DNA from: Takakia lepidozioides
Lineage: Eukaryota; Streptophyta; Takakiopsida; Takakiales; Takakiaceae
Assembly: GCA_030704615.1 (NCBI GenBank)
Contig: CM060731.1
Span: 76,242,756-76,302,755 of the forward strand
Direction of reading: 5' to 3'
DNA: 60,000 nt
This document shows, in pieces, positions 12,402 through 23,481 of this stretch. The translations under genes were made by a program, and so were the position numbers. Within the stretch, counting starts at the first letter, position 1. Each line of letters starts with the position of its first letter. The notes under the pieces are model-generated. The model worked only from the letters and a program-made list of their open reading frames with translations. It had not been told where the DNA came from and searched no databases.

Positions 12402-13205
12402 CCCTTAAGTTCCCTTTTTTGACTTTTTACCAATTTTGGGTACCCAGCTGCAGTAAATTGCCCCTAGAAACCTACCAAAAATCATCCAGAGATTCCAGCC
12501 TTATAGCAATGGGCCCAGCTCATTTATGCATGACATACCAAAAAATGAGCCAAGTCCACCGTGGAAATTGTGAGATTATAGCGTTGGCCCGGACCTCAAA
12601 TATGAGGTCCCAAAGAAAAAGTGAGAAAGAAATTGGTTTGACCAAATCAAAACCTAGCTTTATCCAATTTTGCTTGCCCCAAGACCCACCATTTCCAAAT
12701 CAATAGTGGAGTGGCTATGACCCCACTAAATTGCAGGTCCAACTGATTTTTTCACCTATGGTTGCTATGCATGCAATTACATGGGGGTTGAAATCTCAAA
12801 ATTGACAAGAGAAAATGTGCCTCTAAATGAAGTACTTTTTTTTCTACAAAAATTTTAAAAGCCAATGGTGGATGTGTGTATGTAATGCTCACACACAACA
12901 AGGTGAAGTGCTTTTTCCAAGATTGCTAATTTTCTGCCAAAAATGGCCTTTTGGAGTGCAATCTGTTTTGGGCTTGTTTACCTGCCACGTCAGCGGTCAA
13001 CAAGCCCTTTTCACGCCCCCAAAACGTAAATGAGAGATCTAAGATATTTTTTGCAGGTCCTAGCTTTTGTTTTTTGTTTTTTTGGTTAGACAAATCCCTT
13101 GTCATTAAAGCTTCAGGAGTGGGCCCCATCAGATTAGATCTGCAAAATTTAGGTCCAAATGCAAATTCAAAGTGACCCGATTCAGGTGGCTTGGGAACTT
13201 AAGGG
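12402..13205. mobile_element. TTAA-flanked short inverted-repeat element, piggyBac-like ends
   Basis: A perfect 13-bp inverted repeat bounds this 804-bp segment: CCCTTAAGTTCCC at 12402-12414 and its reverse complement at 13193-13205. Each end is flanked directly by TTAA (12398-12401 and 13206-13209). TTAA target duplication with ends beginning CCC is the hallmark of piggyBac-superfamily transposons, so this looks like a non-autonomous relative. No transposase frame is present. Other TTAA-targeting families cannot be excluded from one copy. Confidence 0.72.
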
Positions 13206-13524
13206 TTAACTACTCTTTTCTTTCTCTCGCTGCAAACATAGTATGTTTCCTGTTTCTTCCTTTTCCTAATTCTTGCATGAGTAGCCTTTTCAGCGTTTGT
13301 TGGCTCCTCCCTAGGCTATAAGGGAGGCTATAAGGGAGAGACCATTCGTGCCAAAAATGAGTAAGATCCTGATATACCTCCACTAGATAATACCTACATG
13401 AAGCACATAATCCTCCCTCACTTAAATATTTGCTTGAATGTACCTTGATTGGATAAGACCGATAAGTGAATCTTACACATGTAAACTATTCATAAATGAA
13501 GACCCATAACAAGCAGCACAGGGG

Positions 13525-13989
13525 CTCAGAATTTTGTGTGGCCTCGTCGTAATGAGGCTGGTCAGACGATGGGGCCCGCCGTCTCATTAATATAGGAGCA
13601 AACTACCGTCATGCGGGAGTTAGAATTTTTTTGGCATATGAAATTTACAACCATCTCCATGCAGGTAGTTTTAGGATTTTCTACATGAAGGTAGTTGCAA
13701 AACCAAGCTGAAACTACCTACATGAGAGTAGCTACATACTACCTCCATGGAGGTAGTTGTAGTCAGCGCCTGCCACGTGAATCACGCTTAGGGAATGGAA
13801 CCCGAGACCTACATCGCCATCGACCTACCACCATACCACAACCTCCACCGTGCCACCCAACTGTACTTTTTTTAATATCTTAGAGAAACGGGGAATAGGG
13901 ATCGTTTTAATGTAGCGGGGCCTGCTGTCAAGTCATGTCCCCTCTGCACCCTGCGGCCTCATTACGACGAGGCCACACAAAATTCTGAG
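13525..13989. mobile_element. MITE with 34-bp perfect terminal inverted repeats
   Basis: The left end starts CTCAGAATTTTGTGTGGCC and its 34 bases (13525-13558) are exactly repeated in inverse at 13956-13989. The 465-bp element has no coding capacity. The interior holds a 20-bp perfect palindrome, ACTACCTCCATGGAGGTAGT, at about 13738-13757, plus several further AGGTAGTT/AACTACCT pieces, so the single strand would fold strongly. The target duplication is not clear, so the superfamily is left open; a Mutator-like origin is possible. Confidence 0.85.
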
Positions 13990-14075
13990 GCCACAAGAGG
14001 TCCTTTCGGGTTGATGGTCATGACTCATGAAAAAAATCAAGGACAATGTGGTGAGGGCACCTTCTTCTTCACATG

Positions 14076-14270
14076 TATGCCAAATGTGGGAGTGAGGATG
14101 CAAAGGGAGTGTTCAACGCTATGGCTGAACGAGATGTGGTGTCATGGAACCCGATGCTTGCAAGGTATGCACCAGCAAGGTCGCGGGATGGAGGCTTTGG
14201 AGACCTATGAGCAAATGATGGGGGAAGGCCGACCACATAACCTTTGTGTGCGTATGCAGTGTGTGTGCGA
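14076..14270 (+). pseudogene. PPR (PLS-class) gene fragment
   Basis: With small frame jumps the sequence reads YAKCGS, then [19 protein letters not shown], then PMLARYA, matching the plant PLS-type pentatricopeptide repeat. It closely resembles the copies at 36540-37095, including the shared segment around GGCTGAACGAGATGTGGT. It begins shortly after the MITE at 13525-13989. There is no start, no continuous frame and no neighbouring PPR units, so it is a dead fragment. Confidence 0.75.
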
Positions 14271-14739
14271 GCCTGGCAGCCCTGGTAAAGGGAAAAGAAA
14301 CATTATTTTAATTCATTCTGGACTTTTGGCTTAAATCCGGACTAAACTTAATATATATTTGCATTAAAATTAATTGAAATATTAATAATATCATGGTGTA
14401 ATGTGTGATTGAACTTTGTGAAATTTCAAGTGATGTCATACTGTTTCAAAATGTGTCATATAAGAGGTCCATTTGACATTGAAGTGCTCAATGTGAAGTA
14501 GCAGTATTGAACAATTCATTGACGGTCCACTTGGAAGTCGAATAAAGTAATATTTCATTGCAGGATCACTATAAACAAATGGGTCGCATCGAACATGGGC
14601 CAGACTCCTACTCTTCCATACTCGATACAACTTGCTAGTAATTTTATTGATTGAATCTTCATATGAAGCACAATGTTCACAGACCACGCCATTGGAATGA
14701 ATCATGTTTTGGATATGACAAGGGCAGTAAAATATTAGA

Positions 14740-16080
14740 ATAGCATGAAACATTCGGAAGAGGTACTAGGGTAGTACAATAAGGTGTGGGGTGTAACTAG
14801 AGAGAAGTGTAATAAGGTTTGGGTTTACAGTAAGGGTAAGGGTTTAGGGTTTGGATTTAGGGTACAAAAGGACAAACAAATATGATGGACTCACACTCGG
14901 TAGAATTAAGAAATGGTTGAGGAATTTGATATCCCTGTAATCATTCTATCATACCTTATCCAACAAAAGAAAATATTAAAAGAGCATGAAACATTGAGAA
15001 GAGGTAACATGGTAGTACAATAAGGTTTGGAGTGTAACTAGGGTAGAACACTAAAGTTATTGGTTTATGGTATTAATGGTTTAGGGATGATGGTAAAAGT
15101 AGGGTTTTCGGTTTGGGTTTAAGAACACTATTGGACAAACAAATATGGAAGACTCACAGTCGCTAGAACTTGGTGTGTGTTAGTAGGATAAAAAATAAAA
15201 ATAAAAATGGAGAAACAAATATTATGGAAGAGTCGTTGGGCCGGAGAAGTATTTAGATTGAGGATTCGTCCTTGGAACCTGGTATTAAGATACATATGGT
15301 TATGGTATGGATACTTCATTCCCATTTGTAGGGGAAGGGTAAGGGTTTAGACGTAACAATGGCATAGGGTTTTGTTTAGGATTCCCGACGAGGGTTTAGG
15401 GTTTGGGTTGAAGGCAGAAATGGTGAGCATACATGCCGGAAGACTCTCACTCGCTACAACTTAGTGTTATTAGTAAGGTAGCACTAAGCAAAATAAAAAT
15501 GAAGAACCTAATATTATGGAAGTGTAGTCATTGCATCGGACAAGTATTTAAATGAAAGACTCGTCCTTGGAACCTGGTATTAAGATACATAGAAAGCAAA
15601 GTTCAATTAAAAAAAGGTAAGTGCATGTCAATCCAAACCAAAGACGAAACCTTGCGCAATGTGAAGGGCGAAGAGATTTGAATAACCATAAATAGTTATG
15701 GTTATGGTATGGATACTTCATTCCCATTTGCAGGGGAAGGGTAAGGGTTTAGACGTATCAATGGCGTAGGGTTTTGCTTAGGGTTTTCGACGAGGGTTTA
15801 GGGCTTGGGTTGAAGGCAGAAATAGTGAGCATACATGCCGGAAGACTCGCACTCACTACAACTTAGTGTGTGTTAGTAAGGTACAAAATGGAAATTTGGA
15901 TACATTGAAGAGATTTGGATAACCAAAATGGTTATGGTTATGGTATGGATAGTTCATTTGCAAAAGGAAGGGAAAGGGTTCTGGGGTATTGGGTTAAGGG
16001 TAAATATTTAGGGTTTTTTTAGTAAGGGTTTAGGGTAAGGGTTTAGGGTTTTTGTTTAAGTTACAAAATAGACAAACACT
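14740..16080. repeat. Degenerate tandem array with telomere-like TTTAGGG motifs
   Basis: Several diverged units are present. The clearest pair is about 15297-15480 and 15697-15885 (offset about 400 bp), which share TTATGGTTATGGTATGGATA, GGGTAAGGGTTTAGACGTA and GAGCATACATGCCGGAAGAC. An older related pair lies near 14760-14900 and 15000-15140 (GTAGTACAATAAGG). The units contain short runs of the plant telomere motif, such as GGGTTTAGGGTTT, densest at about 16000-16050. There is no coding potential. This is an interstitial tandem repeat, not a telomere, because the motif is sparse and embedded in longer units. Confidence 0.8.
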
Positions 16081-17608
16081 TATGAAAAACTCCAGTGTCA
16101 ATCCAAAATCCTAAATTATCACAAAAAAAAAAAAAAAAAAAAACAACACACTATGAGATTTGGAAAGAAAATGACGTTATATAACGACTTTTGGGAAGCG
16201 CCTGGATCTCATGGGAGAAAATGGATCCGAAGAAAACATGAGAGAAGATCAAAAGTCAGACCACCAAATAAAAACTAAGAGAAATGAAAATTGCTTAAAA
16301 TTTGAACAACGGAAAAGGACGTGTGAAATTCCCTCTTAAACCAGGGCCAAAGATGAGAAGTATGAAAATGAAATGAAATGAAAATTTGGTGCAGAAAAGT
16401 TGTAGAGCTTAGAGGGAAAATGGAAGAAAACCTCAGAGAAAAAACTTCAGGACTGACAAATTGAAAAGTATGTCAACAACGATTGAGTTAGGCTCTTCCT
16501 AGTATGAGACTTCCATGGGAGACTTGGTTATGCGAAAAGCAAGTCCAATGTTTCAGAGAATGACTAGAAATGGGCTATTTTCTTTCGTTGTTAAAAACCT
16601 CTTTGACCGAATTTCAAGACTCCAGTGGTTGTGCCCGCCATTTTTGTTATGGCTATGGCAGGGGACGAGGCAGAAACAGAGCGTCGAGCTCCACTAGGTA
16701 TAGTAGCGAAGGAGCGAAGTTCTTAGAAGCTGTGAAGCTGCAAGGCGTAGTTGCAAGGCACTAAGGTACGGCGTAGCCAGTGGAACAATCGCGCGGTATT
16801 CTCACCAGGAGCCCATTGATGTCGATTTTTTTTCTTTTATTATCCTAGTTTCTGTATTGACGTGCATAGCCTCAAGTTTTAGAGCTTTTTCTTTTTGTTA
16901 GGCATGGAGAAGAGCTGCACAATGTAAGCTCTAGTATATGGCTACAGTTTTGGAGTTGCTACTGTTGATATGCTTCCCTGTGAGCAAATATAGTTCAAAA
17001 GGCAATGAACAATATTCTATTGTAGTTGTAAGTGTTGTTGGGGATTTAGGTTGAGTCTGTTCTTGTATGAAGAGGCCTAACAATGTGTTTGTGGCATGTT
17101 GGAAGGGACATGGCAGGGCAATGCTTGGTGATTGAATGGAGCATTCGGGTTTGTAAGGGCAAGGTCCATACACAACTAGTTCCCAGCCAGTAAGACAACA
17201 CAAAGACTGGTATGCAATAATGTCAACACAAAGAGGTATTGCAAACACTTCACTTACAAAATCATTGTAAGCTTGGACACAAGGCTAGGGCTGTCATTGC
17301 TGGGGCCATGACCACTGTCTTCTCTTTTTTGTGTCATGTAAATTTTTTGAACACGTAGGGCAGCTGAACTGTAGCAGTTGAACTATAGCAAAACTGTCAG
17401 TACTCAGCTGAATAGCTGAATGTCAGTATTCAGCTGTTACAGTTGAACTGTAAAGAGAGGGGGCAATCAGAAGACAATCTTTGGGCACCAGACGTGGCTT
17501 TGGATACAGCCCTAGGCTGTAGATCTACTCCCATTCCAAGGATCAGAAATGTTGGATAGCTTACATGTTGAAGCCGTGACTCTTACACATCAGGCAATTA
17601 CAATCTCA
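16081..17608. other. AT-rich non-coding spacer with poly-A tract
   Basis: An uninterrupted A run of about 22 lies at about 16122-16143, compatible with the tail of a retroposed sequence, but no source gene is recognisable upstream. A cluster of CAGCTGAA and CAGTTGAACTGTA repeats lies at about 17355-17450. The open frames in this stretch have no recognisable motif. Confidence 0.4.
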
Positions 17609-17825
17609 CACTACAATAGATGAGCGTTTTTATGACTTCACATATGACTATTTTTTCAGTCTTATATGAGTTCATGACTACATCACTCTGTAGTGAAAAA
17701 AGCCCTGTCATAGCGACTAGTCTTTAGGACTGCGTTTTGCAAGTCATATCCATTGACTGCTTGCGTGGCACTTGGAGTCCTGCTGCAGAGAGGGTTGCAG
17801 TCACAACTATATGACTAATATATGA

Positions 17826-18240
17826 CTACATTGTCTGTTGAGCGTTGCCTACATGGAGAGGCGCGGGACACGCGCGCCACTGCTCAAGCGACACGTCATA
17901 CATTCGTCAGGGGATCATATGACTATATGTCTGCAAAGTGATGCCTACATGGAGAGGCGACGGATGGATACGTGCGTCACTGCGAATTTGACATGTCACG
18001 ACTTCTTGCCATGATCATATGACTACATGTCTGCACAGTGATGCCTACATGGAGAGGCGCTAGCGAAACACGTGTGCTATGGCAAATTTCACACGTGGTG
18101 ACTACATGACTCGCTCATATGACTACAGGGATGTCTACATAAAGAGATATTAGCGGGACACCTGTTGCACTTGAGATGTGACATGTGGCACACAGACAAA
18201 ATATATGACTAGCATATATGACTACGGATCTTTACACGTG
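17826..18240. repeat. CACTA subterminal repeats
   Basis: Four spaced copies of a composite unit occur near 17826, 17925, 18010 and 18118. Each has TATGACTA, then a spacer, then a form of GATGCCTACATGGAGAGGCG. Further isolated TATGACTAC motifs fill the stretch from 17640. In En/Spm elements such subterminal arrays are binding sites for the TnpA protein; that role is inferred here. Confidence 0.75.
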
Positions 18241-18783
18241 GTGAAAATATGGATAAAGAATGTCGTGTCATATACTGCCACGTGTTCTGGTTTGAGCAAG
18301 AGTGATGCCACGTGTCATCAAGATTGTTTTCCGAAATAGTTTATATTTTTAATGTTCATATTTTAATTTTTAGTTTTCATTTAATATTTAAAAGAACAGA
18401 GAGATTGCAGCCTTGGATTTTTTTTTTAATGGTATTATTTTTAATATTATTATTTAAAATGAAAGTAAATTAAATGATTTAAAATCTTCATTACATGGTG
18501 AAATTCCAACATGAAAACAGAATGGATCCCTCCTGCATACTATCAACCACAAGGAGAATGAAAATAGTCAACTACAGGGCAATACAAGCCCTATAAATCA
18601 CATTACAAAAATCCAAATGAGACCAATATCCCAATGGACACCTCAAAAGCCACAAGGTCAAAAAATCCATGCCTCAAAAGGCCCAGCCAAGAACAAGCAA
18701 GCCCACACATGGGCTGATTTGTTGTAGCTAGTATGTTCTAGTGCTATTAGAATCAATAAGTCTGTCAAACAGTGCAATACTGA

Positions 18784-21700
18784 CTATCCCTTCCGCAGCT
18801 CCATAAGTTTCAGTAACTTTAGACTCCAAAGTGTTGTCTGGCCAACCACCTGCCCCAACTCGGTCTGTTTCCTAACACCATTCACATATGGTAGAGGGGT
18901 GTTACTGACACATGCCTCTTTGATGTACACACACGCATAATCAAGGGGCACAGCAGGGTACCCGTAACCCACCACGGCACCTTGAAGAGCAACAATCAGC
19001 CCTACTCCACATTTCTTGCGTTTGGAGTTCACATCCAACAGCCGAACCTCGTCACCCACCCTGAACTGTGATCCCAACTCCACACAAAAAAGAACACGAT
19101 GTGAAAACCCATGACATACACACGACTAGGACACTCAACATTTGCGAGTTAAAGAGAGCCCCAAGGTTGGAAAAAATATAACAGACAAGACAACGGCCTG
19201 GACTTACTCCATTTGCAGTCTCCAGTGGTGGTGAGACCTCTTTTGGGGGGCTACTCGCCGGGTCGACACTCTTGCCCCTCGTCTGTACCGGCTTGTCGAC
19301 AATATCACCTTTGTTTGTCACAAGTTCCTGTGTCATAGACCAGAGATCAACCAGGAAAGCAATGAGCAAAAAAGAATAGTGAATAGAAACAAAATCCAAG
19401 TATGAATCAAACAAAAAAAGCCAACATGAAAAGCTGCAAAGAAAACCTAGCATTAATCAAGCAACCGAGGAGAAGCATCCAGGAAAGCAATGCAATGAAT
19501 GAACCCACAAAAATGTAGCCTCTGGAGCACTGTCAAAATGTTTGTACCTTCACAGTAGCAGTGTTGTATGGTTGTTGTCCGAAAACAGGCTGAGACTCCA
19601 AAAACTTGGGAATACTGGCAGCTTTCGATGCCTTCCACAAGAAAGGCCACAACACCTCTGTTAGATACTCATCAGTTGGTGAATCTGGTTGCACCTTCCA
19701 TGGCTCTGGAAAAATCCCACTGAAGGGAGGATTGTTTGCCGCCTTTCTTGGTGTGTCGTCAACAAGAACAGTGTCCTCATAAGTCCATTCTGGCCAGTCT
19801 GCCCACACTGTAGACAAGTTCTTGAAATATAATGGCTTTGAATCAGACCCCTTACGGCATGGGAGGACTGGATCCTCGTCACAGTGAAGGGCATCCCACT
19901 GGAAAACCAGGTTAGTGTGGGCTGCAAAAATATAGTCCACCATTGGGAAGAAGTTGCGAGCTTGGCAACAAGACCACACCGCCACCTCAAAGTGTTCAAA
20001 ACACTTTTGCAAAAAGTCATAACAGCGTGGTCTCAAAACTACCATCTTCTTGCCACACATCTTCCCCACAAAACCTTTGGGAAGGGATGCAGGCCCATTA
20101 GCAGAATGAAAAGATTCACATAACAGACCATTTAAGTCCAGAATTAGTAAATGCTTCCTCGTTGGTCCAGGAAGTAAACTGACATTTGGCTTCAACATGT
20201 GAGCAGGAGAAATTAAAGCAACCTGCTTGTTTGTTTTGTCCCCGTCTCTTCCTCCCCATCTAAACTCCCACATACCTGCATACCAGAATCCGGTGTGCCC
20301 GGCGGCTCTGTCACCATTGCCCCCTGGACTGCTACTGCCTTTGTACGTGGCAAGGGCTGAATTTCCACGTGTACCTCACAGCTGGCCTTCCCTGTATCCT
20401 GCTGCTGCTCGGTCAAATTCAAAAGATCATCAGTGACAGGAAGACATAAGGGCTTAGAGTGAGCACCAGTTACCGTCTGAAATTGGGATTCCAAACATTT
20501 TGATACTGTCACAGCAGACGTATCCATCGTAGATGTCACTGGTCCTGCGCCTGGTAGATTAATCCCCAATCTGGTCACAATGGCTTTCTGGTACTCAATC
20601 ATACTCTGCATCTGTAATTTTAATTCTGCCATGTCACGTCCTTGTGATTCCACCAGTTTGTCCAAGCCATCCATCCTGCCAACTACTGTAGAATATGCGA
20701 GACTTCCCTCCTGCCAATCCATGAAAACTTGCCCAAGTATGAATCAAACCAAAAAAACCTAGCATGAACAACCATTGGAAAGAAAACCCAGGCCAAAAGC
20801 CGTGAAAAAAACCCTAGCAACCTATGATGCAGCAACCACTCTAGCAAACGTGGAAAACACACTTACCCGCCTGTCACTCCCAGCTGACAACCGTGACACT
20901 GAACCCTCTTGAATTTCATATAATGTAGGAGGGCACCCTGATAGTGTTTCCTACAAATTAATCCATGCCACAAACAAACCCATGCCACAAGTCAGTAAGC
21001 AATGTGAGGGCTGACTATATACACATAGCAATTCAATGAGGAACAAAATACAGAGTCGTGATGATGCCACTTACCAAGCGTGCTTCCACCATTGCCTTCC
21101 CACCACGGCCAGTCTTGGTAGGATTCAGAATTGCACCATTTGCCTTCTTCATGTTGCCCGACACTTTGTGGAACACCTCTGTCTGCCAGTAACTTACAAG
21201 CTTGTTCCATACCTCGTCAGATACAGTAATGGGTTTCCCCTTACCACCCAACCACGCAGTGTGTGCTTCATAACGCTGGCTCTTCATTATTCTGCCAATT
21301 GTTTGTTTTAGGTGGAAGTCTTTTAACTCGTGCGGCGTATATGAAAATAGCTTAGCCAGGTGATCTCTGATTTCGTATACAACTTCATCAGGTTGGTTGT
21401 TGATGGCAAGGGAACAATCTAGCTTGCGATAAGCCTGTCCTTTAAGGGCAGCGTGCCATACATTCCGGGTCTGACCATACGGGGCTCCTTTGAGGTTCGT
21501 CAAAATCACCGTGGGAGGAAGACCTGCAGCTATTCTCTCTTCCTTGACCTTGGCAGCTTCAATTTTGGCTGAGCTATTAGCCCTCCTTAAAGCATTGGTT
21601 CTATCATTCTTTGAAACGGCACCCTCCCCTCCTTCAGAGACCTCCGTGCGCTCAGGAGAATTCAAAGCAGGATCCTGCCAAGTAGGGACTGGTGGCCATG

Positions 21701-23051
21701 GTTGTTGGCCAGAAGGCCGAGGACCATACTGTCCATACTGTCCATAAGCAGGAGGATATTCCGGTGGCCTGCCACCCCCATAGCTATTAGGGGGTGGCAA
21801 ATATGGTGGAGGAGGATACTGGCCATACTGCCCATATGGAGGAGCACCATATTGACCCTGACCATACTGAGTGCCAGACTGTGGGTACTGAGGCATACCA
21901 TAATAAGGTGGGGGTACTGGTGGCACAGAACCCACAACGTTGGGAGAGTTAGGGCCACCTCCTGCGTTCTTGTGGGCGCCATCTCCATTGCTAGCAGCAG
22001 GGATCGTGGATCCAGTGCGCTTGTGCTTGCCCTGAAAAGAAATTCCCCCAGTACAATGTGGGTGATTACACATACATATAGGCAGCAAGCAGCAAATCCT
22101 TGAATTCAGGCAAAACAAACTGAAGCACATATCATTTGTAAGGACAAGATTACCCAAAACTCAGTATGATCTTGGGCAGTAAATCTCCCAAATTTGATTG
22201 GCCCCAATGATGTCCTCCCAGTCCAGATTGCTGAATCTGCTGTCAGTAGTACATTTTTGAGCCCTCTTAGGTATGGGGTGTTCCTGAAATCCATAGCAAG
22301 AATTCAAATGGACAAACCTGATGGGTCCATGAGAAGTATCCCTCCATGGGTGCATAAGTAACCCAAGTATCTCTATAAGTAGCCATTGTAGCTTAGTACC
22401 AGGACGTTGGTTTCATGGGGCAAAGAATTTGAACACACCTGAAGTCTACATTGGCCTGACATCATGCCTTTGGCACTTCAACTTGTCTAGTGGAAATCAT
22501 TTGTGATTGTGCCTTGGCTGACCCCTGCATTGTCCAACTTCCCTGTCTTGACAGACATACCCTATCTCTTCGTGATTTTACCAAAAACATACATAATTAG
22601 AATCATGGTCATTGTGAAGAACTATAACTCACAGACGGAGAAGGTGTTCGTAGTGTAGATGATGGGCGTTTTTGTCCTGCGACATGAGCATGGGCATGTT
22701 CTCCTCGGCTTGCCGTGGCATCCGCCGACGACGCACTCGCCTCGCACTGGCGTGGGAGGAGTGGATCGTCCTCATCGTCCTCAGAAGAGCCCTCATGCAG
22801 AATCGTAGTCTTCATCGTCTTCAGTCTGGCACTTTGCCTTGCAGGACCTTGATCCCTACCTTTTTCCTTCGGAGCGCGTGGCTTGCGAGGGCGATTCGCT
22901 CCCGCAAGCCTGCACAAACACCTCCATGACCTCCCTCTCAAACAATCACAAACAAATGTAAGCATACATACCCTAATACTCTTAAGCCTACGCTGAACCA
23001 CAGCCGCACCCTACCAGGACGTAATGCCTGCCCACGAATGACGGCGGACAT
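18784..23051 (-). CDS. TnpA-like (Ptta/En/Spm) protein fused to an FCP1/NIF-type HAD phosphatase domain
   Basis: Eight exons join in phase with no stop: 22972-23051, 22633-22909, 21075-22031, 20867-20950, 20276-20710, 19548-20222, 19208-19327 and 18784-19077. Their 2922 nt encode 973 residues. In order: a basic Arg/Lys/Pro N-terminus; a Pro/Tyr/Gln/Gly-rich low-complexity stretch (about 155-245) with repeated GQYGQY; a domain like Pfam Transposase_24 (about 300-450, VSDEVWNKLVSYWQTEVF and KANGAILNPTKTGRGGKA); a short coiled coil (about 470-515); an FCP1/HAD domain (about 635-820); and a C-terminus like the end of Ptta/En/Spm TnpA proteins. HAD motifs are LILDLNGLL (Asp640, but Asn642 where the classic second Asp sits), VAVWS (Ser695), Lys745 in YFKNLS, and VLVDD (Asp766-767). 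The gene is open while the adjacent tnp2 is ruined. The ATG at 23051 is the best upstream start but is unproven. Confidence 0.8.
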
Positions 23052-23481
23052 CTCCCGCCTAATGACACACCCTCCTCAAACCTAATCGTCACTCACTGCA
23101 TGTTGTTTGCCTCTCTGTTTGTACAAGTCGCAGCTACTCGCCCCCATTTGTGCTATGAAGCTTATGATCGCTGTAGGAAGGTTAGAGGATAAGGCAAATC
23201 GCAAGTTTAGTGGGTGGTATCCAAAGTCAGGAACTAAACTCACCCATCTATCGACTGCTTGAACGTTGCTTCCACCTCCTTTATGGCAGCAATCCGGTGC
23301 TCTCGGAACTTCTCAGTGTGAGGGACTGTCACTTCGAAGACCTTCCGCTTCACCATGGACACTCAGAAACGATACTTATAGTATACTATAGATATAGAAA
23401 TAGCACATTGGCAGCTGGTGCAAAACTAGAGACAATGCACTGTGCGTAGCATGCAAAGAGGGAAGGGGTGACGTTCAAAGC
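23052..23481. promoter_or_regulatory. Shared upstream region of the two CACTA genes
   Basis: About 430 bp separate the start codons of the minus-strand TnpA-like fusion gene and the plus-strand tnp2 gene, so both must be driven from here. An AT-rich stretch (about 23371-23400, TTATAGTATACTATAGATATAG) is the only TATA-like candidate. None of the subterminal TATGACTAC motifs occurs here; they recur just downstream, in tnp2 intron 1. Confidence 0.45.

Noticed and set aside
14740-16080. True telomere or chromosome end
   Set aside because: The TTTAGGG motifs are scattered and embedded in longer tandem units, with genes on both sides.
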